A stretch of 64,000 nucleotides of DNA, taken from the NCBI GenBank assembly GCA_964402505.1, contig CAYOCP010000003.1:124001-188000 (forward strand), in the 5' to 3' direction. Made by a program: the position numbers and the translations under genes. This document shows positions 48,413-56,197 of this stretch, piece by piece (positions within the stretch are counted from its first letter, which is position 1; each line of letters starts with the position of its first letter). Source of the stretch: SLRI01 sp964402505 (lineage in GTDB: Bacteria > Pseudomonadota > Alphaproteobacteria > Geminicoccales > Geminicoccaceae). Under the pieces are notes generated by a model that saw only the letters and a program-made list of their open reading frames with translations, did no database searches and had not been told where the DNA came from.

Positions 48413-50587
48413 TCATTCGATGCCGGCCAGCGAATCGGCGACCTCGCCGTCGATCGCGACGTTGAGCTGGCGCAGGGCGAGGCGGCGCTCGAACTCGGCG
48501 ACGCTCAGGGCCGGGCAGATGAAATCGCCCTGCACCTCGTCGCAGCCGAGGCGCCGCAGCCTGCGGTGCTGGCCCTCGGTCTCGACGCCCTCGCCGATGA
48601 CCCGAAGGCCCAGGCTGTGGCCGAGATTGACGATGGCCCTGACGATCACCTCGTCGGACGAGCCCTTCTCGAGGTTCTGCACGAAGCTCTGGTCGATCTT
48701 CAGGCGCTGCACCGGCAGGCGCTTGACGTAGGAGAGGGACGAGTAGCCCGTGCCGAAGTCGTCGATGGACAGGGTCACGCCGAGCTCGTTGAGGTAGCGC
48801 AGCGACGCCGTGGCGGTCTGGCTGTTCTCGATCACCGCGTTCTCGGTGAGCTCGATGTCCAGCATCGACGGCGTCATGCCGGTCTCTTTCAGGATCCGCT
48901 CGATCATCAGCTCGACCCCGCGCTCGCGGAACTGGATGGGCGAGAGGTTGACCGAGAGCTGCATGCCGAGCAGGCCCTTGTCGCACCAGGCGCGGTGCTG
49001 CAGGCAGGCAGTCTTCAGGACCCAGGCGGTGAGCGGCGCGATGAGCCCGATATCCTCGGCGATGCCGATGAACTCGCCCGGGCGGACGATGCCGCGATGC
49101 GGGTGGTTCCAGCGGACCAGGGCCTCCATGCCGACGATGCGGCCGCTCGCGAGGTCGATCTGCGGCTGGTAGTAGACGAGGAACTGGTCGCCGGCGAGGG
49201 CCTGGCGCAGCTCGCGCTCCAGCGTCACGGCGCGGCGTGCGGCGAGGTTCATCTCGGCGGCGAAGAAGCGGTAGGCGTCGCGGCCCGAGGCCTTCGCCCG
49301 ATACATCGCGAGATCGGCGTTCTTGAGCAGCGAGCCGACCGTCTTGCCGTCCGCCGGGAAGAGGGTGATGCCGACGCTGGCGCTGACGTGCACCTCCTCC
49401 TTCTCGATGACGAAGGGCTCGGCGAAGGCGTCGCCCAGGCGGCGGGCGAGCTCGGCCGAATCGTCCGGGCGCTTGAGGTCCGGCTGCAGGATGGCGAACT
49501 CGTCCGAGCGCAGCCGGGCGATGCAGTCGGTCTCGCGCAGGCGGCCGGCGAGGCGGCCCGCCACCGCGCGCATCAGCCGGTCGCCGAAGCTCTTGCCGAA
49601 GGCCTCGTTGATGGTCTTGAAGCGGTCCATGTCGAGAACGAGGATCGCCAGCGTCTCGTCCTGCCGGCGGGCGCGGGCGAGCTCCTGCTCGGCGCGCTCC
49701 TCGAAGGCCGAGGCCGAGATCAGGCCGGTCAGCCGGTCGGTGCGCACGGCGAGGTCGGCCGCGGTCCGGTCGAGGCGCAGGTCGCTCACGTCGAGGGCGA
49801 AGGTGATGACCCCGTCGACCTCGCCGGCCTCGTCGAGCACCGGCGCCTTGACGCTCACGAGGTCGCGCTCGCGGCCGCCGGTGGTCACGACCTCCTGGCG
49901 CGGCGAGCCGAGCGGCTTGCCGCTCTCGAGGACCTTCTCGTCGAGCACCGCATGGCGCGTGGCGTAGGCCTCGCCGAAGGCCTCGATCAGGCTCTTGCCG
50001 ATCAGGTCCTCGCGGCGTGCCGCGAAGAGGTCCTCGTGCGCCGCGTTGACCATGGCGAGGCGGCCGTAGCGGTCGACGGCCGAGATCGCGAGCGGCATCC
50101 GGTCGAGGAAGACCTGGAGGCGGGCCGCCGGATTGTCGAAGTTCGGTCCCTGCTGCTCCTGCAGGGCCTGCTCGAGGTCGGCGGCGCGCCGTGCCAGCAT
50201 CTTCTGCTGCCGGCGCATGGTGAGGAGGTTGCGCGCCCGGGCCCGGAACTCCAGATGGTCGACGGGGCTCAAAAGGAAATCGGTGGCGCCGGCATCGAGA
50301 GCCCGATAGCAGAAGTCGCGATCCTCGTAGACGGTGACGACGACGATCGGTACATCGGCGAAGGCGCGTTGCTCGCGGAGCGTCTCGATGAAGGTGGCGC
50401 CGTCCATTTCCGGCATGTTGTAGTCGGTGATGATGAGGTCGGGCGGATTGGTGGCCTGCAGCCGTGTCAGCGCCTCGACCGGGCTCGCGAACGACTGCAC
50501 CTGCAGCCCTTCCTCGACCGAAAGGGCGAGCCGCGTAAGTATGTTGCGGTTCGTTACCCGGTCGTCGATGACGACAACTTTGGCCAT
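48413..50587 (-). CDS. receiver-PAS-GGDEF-EAL response regulator (c-di-GMP phosphodiesterase)
   Basis: This 724-residue protein has an N-terminal receiver with phospho-Asp55 (LIITDYNMPEMDG). That receiver resembles RpfG's in its long VIDDRVTNRNIL start and ATDFLLSPVDHLEFRARARNLL end. A PAS domain follows (about 152-275), then a GGDEF domain whose signature is RSDEF (360-364), so cyclase activity is unlikely. The EAL domain has EAL at 488-490 (MEALVRW), DDFGTGYSSL and GEGVET, consistent with an active phosphodiesterase. It heads the operon with the RpfC-like kinase. By position and receiver type it replaces RpfG, whose output domain is HD-GYP. Start ATG at 50587. Confidence 0.92.
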   Translation of the reverse strand: MAKVVVIDDRVTNRNILTRLALSVEEGLQVQSFASPVEALTRLQATNPPDLIITDYNMPEMDGATFIETLREQRAFADVPIVVVTVYEDRDFCYRALDAGATDFLLSPVDHLEFRARARNLLTMRRQQKMLARRAADLEQALQEQQGPNFDNPAARLQVFLDRMPLAISAVDRYGRLAMVNAAHEDLFAARREDLIGKSLIEAFGEAYATRHAVLDEKVLESGKPLGSPRQEVVTTGGRERDLVSVKAPVLDEAGEVDGVITFALDVSDLRLDRTAADLAVRTDRLTGLISASAFEERAEQELARARRQDETLAILVLDMDRFKTINEAFGKSFGDRLMRAVAGRLAGRLRETDCIARLRSDEFAILQPDLKRPDDSAELARRLGDAFAEPFVIEKEEVHVSASVGITLFPADGKTVGSLLKNADLAMYRAKASGRDAYRFFAAEMNLAARRAVTLERELRQALAGDQFLVYYQPQIDLASGRIVGMEALVRWNHPHRGIVRPGEFIGIAEDIGLIAPLTAWVLKTACLQHRAWCDKGLLGMQLSVNLSPIQFRERGVELMIERILKETGMTPSMLDIELTENAVIENSQTATASLRYLNELGVTLSIDDFGTGYSSLSYVKRLPVQRLKIDQSFVQNLEKGSSDEVIVRAIVNLGHSLGLRVIGEGVETEGQHRRLRRLGCDEVQGDFICPALSVAEFERRLALRQLNVAIDGEVADSLAGIE

Positions 50588-50853
50588 GGATTATCGCTTG
50601 TCACATATCGCCGGTCGCCCGAGACCACGCCGGATCCGCCCGATTTGGGGACCAAATCTTCGCCACCGCCAGACTAGGCAATGTCGGTGAATGCAGCAAG
50701 TTTTAGGTGAACGCAAATCAAGATCAATCAACTTCTGCGGTTCTCCTGTGCCCTCGCAGCCGCAAACCGCCGGCTGACGTTCATGAGGCTCGAGCGAAAC
50801 AGCGGCTTCGGGCACGGCAATTCGCGCCCGTGGTGCTGTCGAGGGAGGCCCGC
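50588..50853. promoter_or_regulatory. divergent promoter region between the EAL regulator and the zorA-like gene
   Basis: This 266-bp gap lies between two outward-facing start codons and must hold both promoters. It is more AT-rich in the middle, near 50690-50745. The zorA-like GTG at 50854 is preceded by GAGGGAGG. I do not see a clear operator dyad. Confidence 0.4.
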
Positions 50854-52164
50854 GTGAGGACCGTCGACGGCATCTTCGCGATCCTGGCCCTGCCCTGGCT
50901 GCCCTGGCTGCTCGCCTTTGGCATCGTGCTCCTCGCCTTCCTGCTCTGGCAAGACTTTCGCCTGCGAATGCGTCCCCTGCGCCTGGCGCTCGCCCGGGCG
51001 ATCGACCTCGTCGACCGGGGGGAGGGAGCGGTCGCCTTCCGCCAGCGCTTTCCCTCGGTCTTCGAGGCGCTGGCGGAGGATCCCGTGCTGGGCGAGGCCT
51101 GGCGCTCCTATGCCGCGACGCTGACGCCGGTGCCCGGCAACGAGCGGACGCTGGGCTCGGCGCGGCCGCCGGACAGCGTCTTCGACGATACGCTGTTCGC
51201 CCGGGTCGGCATCAATCTCCGCCTCTACCAGGCCGTGCCGAATATTCTGGTCGGGCTCGGCCTGCTCTTCACCTTTCTCGGTCTCGTCGCCGCCCTGCAT
51301 TTCGCCAGCGGTGGCGTCACCGCCGCCGACATCCGCGAGGCGCAAGCGGCGCTGCGCGAGCTGCTCGGTGCCGCGACCTTCAAGTTCGTGACCTCGATCG
51401 CCGGGCTCGCCGCCTCGATCATCTTCTCGTGGCGGGAGAAGGTTCACCTGCACGCGGCGCAGGCCGAGATCGGCAGGTTCTGCCGGCTGCTCGAGGCGCG
51501 CGTCGTGCCGCTGACCCCGGAGGCGCTGCTCGCCGACCAGATCAGGGAGACGCAGCAGATCGGCCGCCTTCTGGGCCGCATGGGACGGTCGCTGATCGTT
51601 CGCGCACCCGAGGCGATCGAGGACCGGCTCGCGGAGGAGCTCACGCTCGCCACCCGGCCGCTGAAGGCGGCGCTCGAGCGCGTGGCGCGGCGCTTCGAGA
51701 CGCTGGACGAGCGGGTCGCGGGCGAGCTCGCCGCCGCCGGCGGTGCCATCGCCGACCTCGCCGCCCGCGAGCTGCCGCGCGCCGGTCCGCCGTCGGAGCC
51801 CGAGCCGCGCCGGAACCCAGAGGCGAAGGGCGACCGCGAGCCTCCAGCACTCCGGCAGTTGCTCCACCGCCTCGACCAGGCGGCGCTCGCGGTGCAGGAC
51901 GGCCTCGACCGGATGCGCGGCCGCCGGCCCCCCGACCGGGTGGCCATCGAGGCCATTCTGGTCGCCACCCACGACCGCGTGCGCGAGGCCCGACATGCGC
52001 TGACGAGCGTTGCCGACCTCATTGTCGACGGGATCGGCGAGCCCGAGGCGGCGGCTGCCGCGGAGGCGCTCCTGAGCGATATCGATGCCGGGCTCAAGAA
52101 GTCGCGCCGGGCGTTGCAGGAGGCGGTCGAGGGGCTGGATGCCGGCCGCCGGACGGGTGGCTGA
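50854..52164 (+). CDS. zorA: ZorA-like MotA/TolQ/ExbB proton-channel protein
   Basis: This 436-residue membrane protein resembles ZorA of the Zorya anti-phage system, which with ZorB forms a peptidoglycan-anchored, proton-driven stator-like complex. I chose the GTG at 50854 with GGGAGG upstream. TM1 is LALPWLPWLLAFGIVLLAFLL, then a cytoplasmic loop; TM2 is AVPNILVGLGLLFTFLGLVAAL and TM3 ATFKFVTSIAGLAASIIFSW, matching the MotA-type pair and the FTFLGLVAAL signature of ZorA. After TM3 comes a long helical cytoplasmic tail of about 240 residues (LERVARRFETLDERVAGELA; LLHRLDQAALAVQDGLDRM), shorter than in canonical Zorya. The ZorB-like gene follows after 3 bp. Confidence 0.8.
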   Translation: MRTVDGIFAILALPWLPWLLAFGIVLLAFLLWQDFRLRMRPLRLALARAIDLVDRGEGAVAFRQRFPSVFEALAEDPVLGEAWRSYAATLTPVPGNERTLGSARPPDSVFDDTLFARVGINLRLYQAVPNILVGLGLLFTFLGLVAALHFASGGVTAADIREAQAALRELLGAATFKFVTSIAGLAASIIFSWREKVHLHAAQAEIGRFCRLLEARVVPLTPEALLADQIRETQQIGRLLGRMGRSLIVRAPEAIEDRLAEELTLATRPLKAALERVARRFETLDERVAGELAAAGGAIADLAARELPRAGPPSEPEPRRNPEAKGDREPPALRQLLHRLDQAALAVQDGLDRMRGRRPPDRVAIEAILVATHDRVREARHALTSVADLIVDGIGEPEAAAAAEALLSDIDAGLKKSRRALQEAVEGLDAGRRTGG

Positions 52165-52167
52165 GCC

Positions 52168-53091
52168 ATGAGGGCGACGGGCGGCCGGACGGGAGGCTGG
52201 ACCGCCGCCGCGAGGACGGCCGGCCGCGCCGGCGAGGACGAGAGCTACCTCGTCTCGGTCAGCGACCTGATGGTCGGCCTGCTCTTCCTCTTCATCATCA
52301 TCCTCATGGCCTTCGCGCTCAATTTCCGCAGTGCCGAGGATGCGGCGTCATCCACGCTCGAGGCGCTGACCGAGCAGCGCAACGTCCTCGAGCAGGAGCG
52401 CGACGCGCTCGCCAGCGGCCGGGCGGCGCTGGCGCTCGAGCGCGACCGCTTGCGCGTCGAGCGCGACCGGCTCGCCACCATCACCGGCCAGCTCATGGCG
52501 CGCGATGCGCTTCGGGCGGAGCTCTTGACCCTGATCCGCAAGGCGCTCGCCGCTCGCGGCCTCGAGGTCGAGGTCGACGTCGGGAACGGCGTCCTTCGCC
52601 TGCCGGAATCGATGCTCTTCGCCACCAACGAGGCCGAGCTCAGCGAGGCGGGAAGGGCGGCCATTCAGGTGCTGGCCGAGGTTCTCTGGCGCTATCTGCC
52701 CTGCTACGCCGCGGTCGCCGAAGCACCTGACTGCCCGACCGGCGTGCACGACGTCCTCGAGACCGTGCTGATCGAGGGGCATACCGACGACCGGCCGATC
52801 CGCAGCGGCCCGTATCCGGACAACTGGGCGCTCTCCGCCGCCCGCAGCCGCTCCACCTATCGCGCACTGATCGCGGCCGAGCCGCGGCTCGACGACCTGC
52901 GCAACGGCAGTGCCGCGGCCCTGCTCGGGGTCAGCGGCTACGAGGCGCGCCGGCCGGTCAGGGATGGCCCCACCGAGGAGGCGAGGCGGGTGAACCGGCG
53001 CATCGACCTGCGCTTTTTGAGCCGTGGCCCCGACGCCGCGGCGCTCGCCGACCTTCTCGCGGCGCTCGAGGCCAGCCTGGCGCCGAAATGA
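52168..53091 (+). CDS. zorB: ZorB-like MotB/OmpA-domain protein
   Basis: This 307-residue partner of the ZorA-like channel starts with ATG at 52168. One N-terminal membrane helix has the proton-carrying Asp33 (VSDLMVGLLFLFIIILMAFALNF), the arrangement of MotB and ZorB. A coiled-coil linker follows (LEQERDALASGRAALALERDRLRVERDRL). The C-terminal OmpA-like peptidoglycan-binding domain has GHTDDRPI and NWALSAARS. The short DESYLVSVSDLMVGLLF start is diagnostic of the ZorB group compared with flagellar MotB. No ZorC, ZorD or ZorE gene follows; next come a hairpin and a FIST gene. Confidence 0.82.
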   Translation: MRATGGRTGGWTAAARTAGRAGEDESYLVSVSDLMVGLLFLFIIILMAFALNFRSAEDAASSTLEALTEQRNVLEQERDALASGRAALALERDRLRVERDRLATITGQLMARDALRAELLTLIRKALAARGLEVEVDVGNGVLRLPESMLFATNEAELSEAGRAAIQVLAEVLWRYLPCYAAVAEAPDCPTGVHDVLETVLIEGHTDDRPIRSGPYPDNWALSAARSRSTYRALIAAEPRLDDLRNGSAAALLGVSGYEARRPVRDGPTEEARRVNRRIDLRFLSRGPDAAALADLLAALEASLAPK

Positions 53092-53171
53092 GATGCAAGC
53101 GGAGGCGAAGACCCGCGCGGGCGGCGCATGCGGGCCGCCCGACGCCGATGACGGGGAACTGACGACGGGAA

Positions 53172-53195
53172 GGGACTGTTCTTGCGAACAGTCCC
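53172..53195. repeat. 10-bp perfect hairpin downstream of zorB
   Basis: GGGACTGTTC and GAACAGTCCC pair perfectly around TTGC; on the minus strand the loop reads GCAA, a GNRA-type tetraloop. It lies 80 bp after the zorB stop. No T-run follows. It may be a REP-type element or a 3'-end hairpin. Confidence 0.5.
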
Positions 53196-53343
53196 CCCAG
53201 GGTCCCATCTCGTCAGTCGAGCACGCCGGCCACCGGTGGTTCCACTCGACCGATGACCGAACGCCGATGTGTATTGCCAAAAAGTTGAAAGCAGGTCAAG
53301 ATGATTCTCTTATGATTGAAATCTTTCGGTGCACGAGAGCGGC

Positions 53344-54444
53344 ATGAACGGCCTGGTCTATGCGGCGGGGCGTCCGTGGCCGCAGCTTCTGCGCAGCGTT
53401 CTCGACCAGCTCGACGAGACCCGGCCGCCGGCCCTCTTGGGCCTCGTCTTCCTCGCCGATCCGACGACCGAGATGGCCGATGTCATGCTCGACGGGCTGC
53501 GCCAGCGGACCGGCATCCAGACCTGGCTCGGTGCCGCCAGCACCGCCGTTTTCGCCGGCGGCCGCGAGTTGCGTGGCGAGGGGGCCATTGCTGCGCTGCC
53601 CCTGCCGCTCGGCGATGCCGTCCTGCACCCCTTCGCGGGCTCGCCGCCCGCCGGAGCCGACGAGGCCGGCTGCGGCATCCTGCACATGCCGGACACGGTG
53701 GATGCGACGGCCTGGATCGCTAGCCTCGCCGCCCGCACGCCCGCCGTGCTGGCCGGTGCCCAGGGGGCTTCGAGCTTCGATCACGCGCAGATCGCGGGCT
53801 CGCCATCGGCCGGTGCCGCGACCGGCGTGCTGATCTCGGGCAGTGTCACGATGGTCGCCGGCATCACCCATGGCTGCCGCCCGCTCGGCCCGGTGCATCG
53901 GGTCACATCCGGCAGCGGTGCCGTGCTCGGGACCCTCGACGGGCGGCCGGCCACCGACTGGCTCGCCGAGGAGGCGGGCGAGCTCGTGCTGCGCGATCAG
54001 CGGCAGGTCCGCCGACAGCTCCTCCTGGCCCGCGTGGCCGCGGGCGAGGGGCCCGAGGACGCCTCGCCCGCCGCGGCGGAAGCGCTTTTCGGCGTCGTGC
54101 ATGCCGATCCGCTCCGCGGGGCACTGGAGCTCAAGGATATCGCAACGGGGGGCGGCCTGCCGGGGCGGGTCCGCCTCTTCCGCCGGGATCCGGCGCTGGC
54201 GCTGGACGATCTGCAGGCGCTGGCGGCCGAGCTCGTGCGCGAGCTCGGCGGGCGGCCGGCGAAGGTCGCCCTTTTCTACAGCTCGATCGAGCGCGGCACC
54301 GGATTCTTCGGTCCCGGCGTCGACGAGGCTGCCGTTCTCGGGCGGGTGCTCGGCCCGGTGCCGGTGATCGGCATGCGCAGCGCCGCCGAGGTCGCCGGAT
54401 CGAAGCTCACGCGCTACGCTGCGGCGCTGGCGCTGATCGCTTGA
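53344..54444 (+). CDS. FIST-domain sensory protein
   Basis: This 366-residue protein consists of a FIST_N and a FIST_C domain, ligand-sensing modules usually linked to signal transduction and thought to bind small molecules such as amino acids. Visible FIST elements are the opening GRPWPQLLRSVLDQL, the LGAASTAVFAGGREL segment, GSPSAGAATGVLISGSV and, near the C-terminus, ALFYSSIERGTGFFGPGVDEAAVLGRVLG. There is no membrane or output domain. Start is the ATG at 53344; a GTG at 53329 is possible. It sits downstream of the zorB-like gene with its own AT-rich leader. Confidence 0.85.
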   Translation: MNGLVYAAGRPWPQLLRSVLDQLDETRPPALLGLVFLADPTTEMADVMLDGLRQRTGIQTWLGAASTAVFAGGRELRGEGAIAALPLPLGDAVLHPFAGSPPAGADEAGCGILHMPDTVDATAWIASLAARTPAVLAGAQGASSFDHAQIAGSPSAGAATGVLISGSVTMVAGITHGCRPLGPVHRVTSGSGAVLGTLDGRPATDWLAEEAGELVLRDQRQVRRQLLLARVAAGEGPEDASPAAAEALFGVVHADPLRGALELKDIATGGGLPGRVRLFRRDPALALDDLQALAAELVRELGGRPAKVALFYSSIERGTGFFGPGVDEAAVLGRVLGPVPVIGMRSAAEVAGSKLTRYAAALALIA

Positions 54445-54487
54445 GAGCAGCGCCGGGTGCAAGGCGGGGCCGTTCGGAGGGACGACG

Positions 54488-54919
54488 TTGCGACGTGATT
54501 TTCCGGATCGGCCGATCGTCGGCGTCGGCGTCGTGGTCTGGCGGGAGGATCGGGTTCTTCTGATCCGCCGCAGCCGGCCGCCGCGCGCCGGGCAATGGTC
54601 GTTGCCGGGCGGTGCGCAGGAGCTGGGCGAGACCGTGGCGGAGACGGCACGGCGCGAGGTCAGGGAGGAGACGGGGCTCGAGCTCGCCCGACTGGATCTT
54701 CTGACCGTCGTCGATCTGGTGGAGCGCACGGCCGAGGGTGACCGCGTGCTCTACCACTACACCCTGATCGACTTCACCGCCGAGGCGGCGCCGGGGACCG
54801 CGATGGCGGGTGACGACGCCGCGGCCGTCGCATGGTTCCCCGAAACCGGGCTCGAGGCGCTCGGCCTCTGGGCCGAGACCATGCGGATCATCCGTCTCGC
54901 GGCGAAACGACGCGGATGA
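54488..54919 (+). CDS. NUDIX hydrolase
   Basis: This 143-residue pyrophosphohydrolase acts on a nucleoside diphosphate derivative. It starts with TTG at 54488 with GGAGGGACG upstream. The Nudix box runs from GGAQELGETVAETARREV to REETGLEL, with the expected Gly, Glu and the REVREE metal-binding core. The N-terminal IVGVGVVVWREDRVLLIRR and the SLPGG turn are typical. The substrate is unknown. It lies 43 bp after the FIST gene and converges on the XRE regulator. Confidence 0.92.
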   Translation: MRRDFPDRPIVGVGVVVWREDRVLLIRRSRPPRAGQWSLPGGAQELGETVAETARREVREETGLELARLDLLTVVDLVERTAEGDRVLYHYTLIDFTAEAAPGTAMAGDDAAAVAWFPETGLEALGLWAETMRIIRLAAKRRG

Positions 54920-54935
54920 GCCCGAGGAAGACCGG

Positions 54936-55364
54936 TCAGCTTTCGGCGCGTTCGCCCGAGGCGAGCACGCGCGCGAGGTTGCAGATCGCATCCTGGTGCT
55001 TGCGGTTGCCGATCGCCGCGAAGTTGCGGGCGAGCTCGAGCAGCATGCGCTGCTGCGGCATCATCTCGGTCGATTTCGGCCGGCTCTGCTTTTCCGGGTC
55101 GAGATCGTCGAAGAAGTAGCCGATGTCGACGCCGAGCGCCTGGGCGATCTGGTAGAGCCGGCCGGCGGAGATGCGGTTGATGCCGGTCTCGTACTTGTGC
55201 GCCTGCTGGTAGGTGACGCCGATCAGCTCCGCCATCTGCTGCTGCGTCAGGCCGAGCATGATGCGGCGCTGGCGGATGCGCAGGCTGACGTAATGATCGA
55301 CGTCGAGGGCGCGGCTGCGTCCGCCGACACCCTTTCCGACGGCCTTCGTGGCGACCTGGTTCAT
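54936..55364 (-). CDS. XRE-family transcriptional regulator
   Basis: This 142-residue DNA-binding protein starts with ATG at 55364. The helix-turn-helix lies at about residues 35-90 (LGLTQQQMAELIGVTYQQAHKYETGINRISAGRLYQIAQALG), followed by DIGYFFDDL, as in the common alphaproteobacterial family of about 140-residue regulators. The C-terminal half (LLELARNFAAIGNRKHQDAICNLARVL) is a conserved helical tail. An inverted repeat upstream (55441-55463) may be its operator. The target genes are unknown. Confidence 0.9.
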   Translation of the reverse strand: MNQVATKAVGKGVGGRSRALDVDHYVSLRIRQRRIMLGLTQQQMAELIGVTYQQAHKYETGINRISAGRLYQIAQALGVDIGYFFDDLDPEKQSRPKSTEMMPQQRMLLELARNFAAIGNRKHQDAICNLARVLASGERAES

Positions 55365-55440
55365 TGCGAGACGACCCCTTCTGCGGCGCACGCCGGGGTT
55401 GCATGAGCCCCGAGCCGGTCGCCGTCCAAACCCGATTTAG

Positions 55441-55463
55441 TTAAAATACCCGCGATATTTTAA
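55441..55463. promoter_or_regulatory. AT-rich inverted repeat upstream of the XRE regulator
   Basis: TTAAAATA (55441-55448) and TATTTTAA (55456-55463) are exact mirrors around seven bases. They sit 77 bp before the regulator ATG at 55364 in the most AT-rich part of this gap. XRE repressors usually bind dyads of this size near their own promoter. Autoregulation is inferred. Confidence 0.45.
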
Positions 55464-55490
55464 ACTTCCAGATAAAAAGCGAATTTCTCA

Positions 55491-56117
55491 TCAACCTGAA
55501 GGGCCTTTCTCTTGGAGGTGCGGAGCCAAGGCTTCAACTTCGAGTTGGCCGAGCACCGGCCGCGCGGCAACCGGCCGCAAGGGGCCGATCGGCGGCGCAT
55601 TGTAGGCCTGCAACAGGTGGCTCCCGGCCTCGGCGGCCGCTGCGAGGCGGCGCAGGAAGAGGCGGCCGTCGTCGAGCTCGGCGAGCACGTGGCGCCCGAC
55701 CAGGGCGTCCAGCTCCGTCGTCGCCAGCCGCGCGACCAGCACGATCCGGCCGGGCCGGAACACCGGCAGCATGGCCTCGTCCTCCAGCGTCAGCGCCGCC
55801 AGCCGGTCGTCGGCGAGCGCCAGCGGGCCGATGCGAATGGCCCGCATGAGCTGCCCGGACGGGCCGAGCCGGCCGAGCTGCGGCAGGCTGCTGCGGTAGG
55901 GCATCCGCCCGAACTGCAGGTATTCCGGGCTGGTTTCGAGCGCCGCCGCGAGCTTCTCGACGACGTCGCGGCCCGGCATGTACTCGTCGCGCTCATAAGG
56001 GCCGATCGCCGTCTGGTGGCGGCCGATGCGGCGCGCCAGCGCCGCCTGGGAGAGATCCAGCCCGAGGCGCAGGGACCGGAGCCGCTGGCCGAAGCTGCGA
56101 AGCTCGCTCGAGTGCAT
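55491..56117 (-). CDS. XRE regulator with an S24/LexA-like C-terminal domain lacking the catalytic Ser
   Basis: This 208-residue protein starts with ATG at 56117. It has an N-terminal helix-turn-helix (LGLDLSQAALARRIGRHQTAIGPYERDEYMPG) and a C-terminal S24 peptidase-like domain. In LexA and phage repressors the domain has G-D-S-M with a catalytic Ser. Here the corresponding element is EDEAMLPVFRPG, so Ser is Ala. The second catalytic residue, Lys, is also not evident. It probably dimerises but cannot self-cleave. It lies between the first XRE gene and the penicillin acylase gene, all on the minus strand. Confidence 0.82.
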   Translation of the reverse strand: MHSSELRSFGQRLRSLRLGLDLSQAALARRIGRHQTAIGPYERDEYMPGRDVVEKLAAALETSPEYLQFGRMPYRSSLPQLGRLGPSGQLMRAIRIGPLALADDRLAALTLEDEAMLPVFRPGRIVLVARLATTELDALVGRHVLAELDDGRLFLRRLAAAAEAGSHLLQAYNAPPIGPLRPVAARPVLGQLEVEALAPHLQEKGPSG

Positions 56118-56197
56118 GACCGTTTCCCGCAACCGGAGTGATGAGAGACGTGCTCATAGCGTCAAATAGGGAATTGCGACAGCATTTTGCGTCGTCC

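Noticed and set aside
45649..50677. Two very long plus-strand frames over the kinase and EAL genes
   Set aside because: They are mirror frames of high-GC coding DNA with no domain signature. The minus-strand genes have complete, ordered domains.
53286..53317. Possible sigma-70 promoter (TTGAAA and TATGAT) before the FIST gene
   Set aside because: The spacing is 20 bases, too wide for a confident call.
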